Below, piece by piece: positions 60,325-64,000 of a stretch of 64,000 bases of DNA. Source of the DNA: Microtetraspora malaysiensis (GTDB taxonomy: Bacteria > Actinomycetota > Actinomycetes > Streptosporangiales > Streptosporangiaceae); the NCBI RefSeq assembly GCF_001528665.1, contig NZ_BBYJ01000007.1, forward strand, positions 474,537-538,536, written 5' to 3'. Each line of letters starts with the position of its first letter. Within the stretch, counting starts at the first letter, position 1. Below the pieces are notes generated by a model that saw nothing but the letters and a program-made list of their open reading frames with translations, was not told the DNA's origin and made no database searches. The position numbers and the translations under genes were made by a program.

Positions 60325-60536
60325 GTGATCTCTCCTGGCTGCCGGAAAGAAAGCCTTACCAAGATCAGGATAGGTCCGCCCCTGGGCCCGCTGTGGCGAT
60401 TCATGACAAATCGATCAGTACCAGGAATTAAGTGGTATTCCTTTGACAGCCGCGTGGCTTCAGGTCCTCGGGCCCGGCGCTCACGCGGAATGGGTCCACT
60501 CGCCATCCGATGATGGGGCTGGCCGCCAGCGGGAAT

Positions 60537-60548
60537 GCTGTATACAGC
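60537..60548. promoter_or_regulatory. GntR-type palindrome
   Basis: GCTGTATACAGC is a perfect 12-bp palindrome with the TGTATACA core favoured by several GntR/HutC regulators of actinomycete mobile elements. It lies about 30 bases upstream of the HD-domain remnant. Confidence 0.45.
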
Positions 60549-60578
60549 AGTGGGATACGGCAACACCGTCTTACACGA

Positions 60579-60728
60579 TCACATGCCAGCGTTGCTGACT
60601 GGGCGCGCGATCTGGCCAGACAGCGTCTTGAGAAGCTCCTCCCTCGCCGGTGGGCGCATACGCAAGGCATCGCCGCGCAGGCGGCCTCGCTGGCTCCGAT
60701 CCTCGGTGACAACACCGACACCCTGAGC
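60579..60728 (+). pseudogene. HD-domain protein remnant
   Basis: The frame reads SVADWARDLARQRLEKLLPR, RWAHTQGIAAQAASLAPILG and DNTDTL. This is the N-terminal helix pair of the small actinomycete HD-domain hydrolases (normally followed by LVAAAWLHDIGY), with the RWxHxxGVA motif. The catalytic HD part is missing. It lies in the 609-base gap 60325-60933 together with a palindrome, a terminator and a tRNA fragment; nothing else is seen there. Confidence 0.6.
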
Positions 60729-60788
60729 GATGCCGCCCAGGCCGACGAGACGCAACCGTGCTGTATCTCGCTGCTGTACGAACGTCGA

Positions 60789-60819
60789 GAGGCCCTTCCC
60801 GATCGCGGGAAGGGGCCTC
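60789..60819 (-). terminator. tRNA-associated hairpin terminator, copy 4
   Basis: GAGGCCCTTCCC / GGGAAGGGGCCTC with one bulged base around GATCGC. It is placed downstream of the fourth tRNA fragment on the minus strand, as in the other copies, but its sequence is unrelated to copies 1 and 3. Confidence 0.6.
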
Positions 60820-60827
60820 TGAGCTGC

Positions 60828-60862
60828 GAGCCGCCTGGGGGAATCGAACCCCAGACCTTCTT
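60828..60862 (-). repeat. tRNA 3'-end fragment, copy 4 (att-like)
   Basis: The T-arm and acceptor half (GGTCTGGGGTTCGATTCCCC then CAGGCGGCTC) match copies 2 and 3, but identity ends at the variable loop; the anticodon loop is replaced. Not a functional tRNA. Confidence 0.7.
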
Positions 60863-60933
60863 CGTTCCTGGCCGTGCTGTGGCGAGCCGTTGCCAGGCCG
60901 GTCATCCCCACGTGCCCGCTCGTTGGCGGGATC

Positions 60934-61164
60934 TCAACGGTGGCGACGGGCTCGGATGTTGTCGATGACCAGCAGGATCACGCACGCCACCCCCGTCATG
61001 CCGAACGCCAGCCGTACCAACGTCGACATCCCGGAAAGCGAAGCCACCATGTTCGCGGCGGCGGCGAGCACCAGGAGGCACCACAAAACAGCACGCAGCA
61101 CGAGGCGGCCGAAGGAGAGCGGGCGTCGCCGTGGGGCAGGCTGGTCGCGGTAGGGATCGGGCAC
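60934..61164 (-). CDS. Small two-helix membrane protein (76 aa)
   Basis: An Arg/Pro-rich N-terminus (PDPYRDQPAPRRRP) is followed by two helices (LVLRAVLWCLLVLAAAANMV and LAFGMTGVACVILLVIDNI) and an ARRHR tail. The GTG start has AAAGGA eight bases upstream, which supports a real gene. It is divergent from the two-component system at 61313. No function is recognised. Confidence 0.6.
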   Translation of the reverse strand: MPDPYRDQPAPRRRPLSFGRLVLRAVLWCLLVLAAAANMVASLSGMSTLVRLAFGMTGVACVILLVIDNIRARRHR

Positions 61165-61312
61165 AGCGGTGTTCCTTTCGTGGATGGGCGTTCCTCACGC
61201 TAGAAGTGGCCGCTGTGCTGCGAAAGGACACATGCGCCCGCGTCCAGGTGGTGCAGGCTCTACCTTCCGCCGCTTCCTCCCGTTGCGCCATATTTGCTGA
61301 CATAGGGTTCGG

Positions 61313-62575
61313 GTGAGGAGAGGGGTTGCCATCAGCGACAGCCGCGGCACAAGCCCGCGAGATGTGTTCGAGGCTGTGGAACGGCTCGCGGGTGGCCTGG
61401 GAACGAGTCTGCTGGCGCTGTTCACCTCAGCCGGGCTGACCGTGGTGGCTGTGGCGAGCCTGGCGGGGGTGGGCCTGCTGCTCCTGCCGTTCATGCTGTC
61501 GCTGGTACGGCTCGTCGCCGAGCGCGAGCGTGGGCGGCTCAACCGATGGCAGTACCAGGTGATCAGCCCCTACGCTGACACGCGCCCGACAGGCTGGGCT
61601 GCCCGTCTGCGCGCGGCCGCGAGTGATCCGGCGACTTGGCGCGATCTACGCTGGCTCGCCTCTCACGCGAGCCTGGGTCTCCTGCTGGGGTTGGCGGGGG
61701 TCGTCCTGCCGATCATCGCCGTCCGCGATGCGAGCTTTCCGCTCTGGTGGTGGCTGCTCCCGATCGAGGAGGCCGGGGCGTCGTTGGGCTTCCCGGTACG
61801 CACATGGCCGGCGGTTCTGGCCGTCAGCCTGATGGGCATCAGCTGGGCTGCCATCCTGATCGGTCTGGGCCCGGCGATGGCGCGCCTGCAAGCACTTCCC
61901 GGGGTGCGGCTGCTCCGGCCGCACCCGTCGGCTGACCTGTCCCAGCGCATCGCGCAGCTCACCGTGACCCGTGCCAGCGCCTTGCAAGCCCATGCTGCCG
62001 AACTGCGCCGTATCGAGCGCGCATTGCACGATGGCACGCAGAACCGGATCATCGGCGTGGCCGTACTCCTCGGTGTGGCCCGCGATGCGGTGGTACGGGA
62101 TCCCGCCAGTGCAGAGGCGGCTCTCGAACGCGCTCAGAGCGCCGCCGAACAGGCCTTGGGTGAGCTTCGCACCGTGATCCGCGGGATCTTGCCGCCGGTG
62201 CTGGAGGAACGCGGCCTGGCCGGGGCGCTGACTTCGCTGGCGGCCGACTGCCTCGTGCCGTGCGAGGTCACGGTGACTGAGCTGGGTCATCTGCCCGTCG
62301 CGGTCGAGACCACGGCCTACTTCATTGCCGCTGAGGCCCTCACCAACACCGCCCGGCACAGCCGCGCCACCACCGCCGCCGTCAGCGTGAACCGGGTCGG
62401 CGACCTACTGTCGGTCCACGTGCGGGATGACGGCATCGGTGGAGCCGCTGTCAGTGCAGGCTCGGGGCTCACCGGGATACGGCGACGCGTCGAGGCCCAC
62501 GACGGGACCATCACCCTGACCAGCCCCATCGGGGGGCCAACCGTACTGGAGGTCGAGTTGCCGTGCGCATCGTGA
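61313..62575 (+). CDS. DesK/NarX-like sensor histidine kinase
   Basis: A 420-residue membrane kinase. It has several helices in the N-terminal half (SLLALFTSAGLTVVAVASLA, LLLGLAGVVLPIIAV, AVLAVSLMGISWAAILIG) with almost no extracellular sensor domain. The HisKA_3 motif is ELRRIERALHDGTQNR, with the phosphorylated His in LHDG. The ATP-binding N-box is FIAAEALTNTARHS and the G-boxes are VRDDGIGG and GSGLTGIRRRV. The GTG start has no clear ribosome site and a leaderless transcript is possible. It overlaps the regulator gene by 13 bases. Confidence 0.88.
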   Translation: MRRGVAISDSRGTSPRDVFEAVERLAGGLGTSLLALFTSAGLTVVAVASLAGVGLLLLPFMLSLVRLVAERERGRLNRWQYQVISPYADTRPTGWAARLRAAASDPATWRDLRWLASHASLGLLLGLAGVVLPIIAVRDASFPLWWWLLPIEEAGASLGFPVRTWPAVLAVSLMGISWAAILIGLGPAMARLQALPGVRLLRPHPSADLSQRIAQLTVTRASALQAHAAELRRIERALHDGTQNRIIGVAVLLGVARDAVVRDPASAEAALERAQSAAEQALGELRTVIRGILPPVLEERGLAGALTSLAADCLVPCEVTVTELGHLPVAVETTAYFIAAEALTNTARHSRATTAAVSVNRVGDLLSVHVRDDGIGGAAVSAGSGLTGIRRRVEAHDGTITLTSPIGGPTVLEVELPCAS

Positions 62576-63225
62576 TCGCGGAGGACGACGCCCTACTACG
62601 CGAGGGGCTCACTCTGCTGCTGACCGCGCGGGGCTTCGACCTGGTCGCGGCCGTACCGACGCCAGAGGAGTTCCTGGCGGCGGTGGCCGAGCATCGCCCG
62701 GACATTGCCGTGGTCGACGTGCGCATGCCACCGACCTTCACGGATGAAGGCATCCGCGCCGCCGTACAGGCACGTCGACTGCATCCGCCGCTTGCGGTGC
62801 TGGTCCTGTCCGCCTACGTCGAGCAGTCCTTCGCCGCCGACCTGCTCGCCGACGGGGTCGGCGGCATCGGCTATCTGCTCAAGGAGCGAGTCGGGCGGCT
62901 CCAGGAGTTCTTGGACGCCCTACACCGGGTGGTCGCCGGTGGCACCGCGATCGACCCGGAAGTGGTCGCCCAGCTCTTCACCCACCAGCGCGCCATCGAC
63001 GTCATGCGGCCCCTCAGCCCACGTGAACGTGAGGTGCTGGCGCTCATGGCCGAAGGGCTGGGCAACACCGCCATCGCCGAACGCCTCTTCGTCACTGACA
63101 AGGCGGTTCACAAGCACATCCGCAACATCTTCCTGAAGTTCGACCTCCACCCGACGGACCAGACGGACCGCCGGGTCGCGGCCGTGCTGCGCTACCTCGA
63201 CAGTCGTACGCCGTCCCGTTCATGA
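62563..63225 (+). CDS. NarL/LuxR-family response regulator
   Basis: A 220-residue response regulator. The acidic pair is at AEDD (7-9), the phosphorylation site Asp52 is in VVDVRMPP, the switch residues follow in VLVLSAYVE, and the conserved Lys is in GYLLKERVG. The LuxR helix-turn-helix is LSPREREVLALMAEGLGNTA with LFVTDKAVHKHIRNIFLKF. GTG 62563 lies within the 3' end of the kinase gene behind GGAGGTCGAG. It is the cognate partner of the kinase. Its last 34 bases overlap the convergent CPBP remnant. Confidence 0.9.
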   Translation: MRIVIAEDDALLREGLTLLLTARGFDLVAAVPTPEEFLAAVAEHRPDIAVVDVRMPPTFTDEGIRAAVQARRLHPPLAVLVLSAYVEQSFAADLLADGVGGIGYLLKERVGRLQEFLDALHRVVAGGTAIDPEVVAQLFTHQRAIDVMRPLSPREREVLALMAEGLGNTAIAERLFVTDKAVHKHIRNIFLKFDLHPTDQTDRRVAAVLRYLDSRTPSRS

Positions 63226-63639
63226 AAGGCACCAGAGCGCCGTACGGCCAGCACCACCACAAGGAGCGCCGTCGTGACCCAGACGGGAATCTGACTGAGC
63301 AGCGGATCCACCTGGACCGCGGTGTTCGCTCCCAGCCCCGAAGTGATCAGCACCGCGAAGGTGTTGTTCGAGCTGTGCGCGATGACCGCCGGCCACACCG
63401 AGCCCGAGCTCAGATCCAGCCAGCCCAGCACGATCCCCGCCAGCATGCACGACACCGTCATCGCGACCATTCCGGCGATGCCGCCATCGTCGTAGTTGAA
63501 CCCGCGGAGCACCAGCGGCGCATGCCAGAAGGCCCACAACGCACCGCTGATCAACAACGTGGGCCACATGCCCAACGGCATGAGCCTGGGCAGCAGGTAA
63601 CCCCGCCATCCCCATTCCTCTCCGAAACAGGGGATCAGC
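63192..63639 (-). pseudogene. CPBP (Abi) intramembrane protease, 5' end cut by an IS element
   Basis: In one minus-strand frame the sequence reads CFGEEWGWRGYLLPRLMPLG, then ISGALWAFWHAPL and GSVWPAVIAHSSNN. These are motifs 1, 2 and 4 of CPBP-family intramembrane glutamic proteases (EExxxR, FxxxH and HxxxN). The frame is broken at 63639 by the end of an IS3-type element, so the first helices are missing. An ATG-initiated piece (63581 to 63192) could still be made but would lack the EExxxR motif. Confidence 0.75.
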
Positions 63640-64000
63640 TGTCAATCCCCTGAAAACGTGGAGACGGTCCTATGCCACAGCGGCCCTCAGCAGGGCCGTT
63701 GAAGTGTGCCTCTTCTCGGCCATCTGACGCTCGAATGCGATGGGCGGCAATCCGTCGTTGGCGCTGTGCCTCCTCCTTGTGTTGTAGAAGTCGTTGATCC
63801 AGGTTGCGATCTTCACGCGAGCCTCGGCCCGCGTCCGGAAGCGCTGCCGATACACGTACTCGACCTTGAGCGTGCTGTTGAACGCCTCGGCCGCGGCGTT
63901 GTCGAGAGCGCATCCCACCCGGCCCATCGACTGCACGACGCCGTGCTTGCGGCATTCGACCTGGTAACAGGCAGCGGTGTACTCCGACCCGCGGTCGGAA
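63640..64000 (-). mobile_element. IS3-family insertion sequence, one end only
   Basis: The element starts at 63640 with TGTCAATCCCCTGAAAACGT, a TG-led end as expected for IS3-type elements, directly abutting the broken CPBP frame. It holds a transposase gene running off the right edge, so the other end and the target duplication are outside the window. Confidence 0.75.
63670..64000 (-). CDS. IS3-family transposase (OrfB), C-terminal part
   Basis: About 110 C-terminal residues of an integrase-core transposase; the 5' part is beyond the window. The second catalytic Asp is in SDRGSEYTAA and the catalytic Glu in DNAAAEAFNSTLK, followed by YNTRRRHSANDGLPPIAFE, which is the classical IS3-type end. 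The frame is open to the window edge without mutation, so the element may be young. Confidence 0.88.
   Translation of the reverse strand, partial: SDRGSEYTAACYQVECRKHGVVQSMGRVGCALDNAAAEAFNSTLKVEYVYRQRFRTRAEARVKIATWINDFYNTRRRHSANDGLPPIAFERQMAEKRHTSTALLRAAVA

Overview
The window is high-GC actinobacterial DNA, most likely from a filamentous actinomycete. The signs are frequent GTG and TTG starts, a DmdR/IdeR-type DtxR regulator, an actinobacterial citrate synthase, a UdgX, class F sortases and many secreted Ser/Pro-rich proteins. A placement near Streptosporangiales is a guess from gene style; there is no rRNA or intact tRNA to settle it.

Region 0-6.3 kb: the start of a SigE-type ECF sigma factor running off the left edge, an adenosine deaminase-type enzyme, and three tandem NB-ARC-type ATPases of LuxR style in three different domain builds. 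Region 6.3-25.5 kb is mostly core metabolism and envelope: a methyltransferase, two acyl-CoA dehydrogenases, a thiolase, two substrate-sortase gene pairs around a DUF2079 membrane protein, an alpha/beta hydrolase, a PAS-GAF-PP2C-ATPase stress phosphatase, a DtxR regulator divergent from udgX, pdxH and citrate synthase. Region 25.5-42.8 kb: a membrane-tethered LivJ-like receptor with an unusual cytoplasmic half, serC, a YqhA-like protein, a rhomboid, an enoyl-CoA hydratase/SDR pair, a STAS protein, a nickel/cobalt ECF transporter (cbiMN-cbiQ-cbiO), a glycosyltransferase, a MerR regulator with a recognisable operator, an MFS exporter behind a broken regulator gene, and a FabG-like reductase.

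Region 42.8-64 kb is accessory. It is rich in small regulatory units (ECF41 sigma/amidohydrolase, ECF sigma/anti-sigma, DoxX/ECF sigma, MarR/monooxygenase/NmrA, a DesK/NarL-type two-component system), secreted proteins (trypsin-like protease, Asp-box protein, beta-propellers) and gene debris. Four degenerate copies of the 3' end of one tRNA gene (best read as tRNA-Thr, anticodon TGT), each followed by a hairpin terminator, lie at 46.7, 51.3, 57.0 and 60.8 kb on the minus strand. With two GntR remnants and an HD-domain remnant they suggest repeated past integration at a tRNA gene that should lie to the right of the window. At the right edge an IS3-type element cuts a CPBP protease gene.

The observations most worth following are: (1) the tRNA 3'-end series; (2) the two sortase operons whose substrates share a TPxGGAxTG C-terminal signal instead of LPxTG; (3) the two outward-facing TGTCACA-N17-CCTC promoters between the ECF41 sigma gene and its amidohydrolase neighbour; (4) an exporter whose ArsR-like regulator is reduced to 40 residues while its operator stays perfect; (5) the receptor-like fusion at 25.5-28.2 kb.
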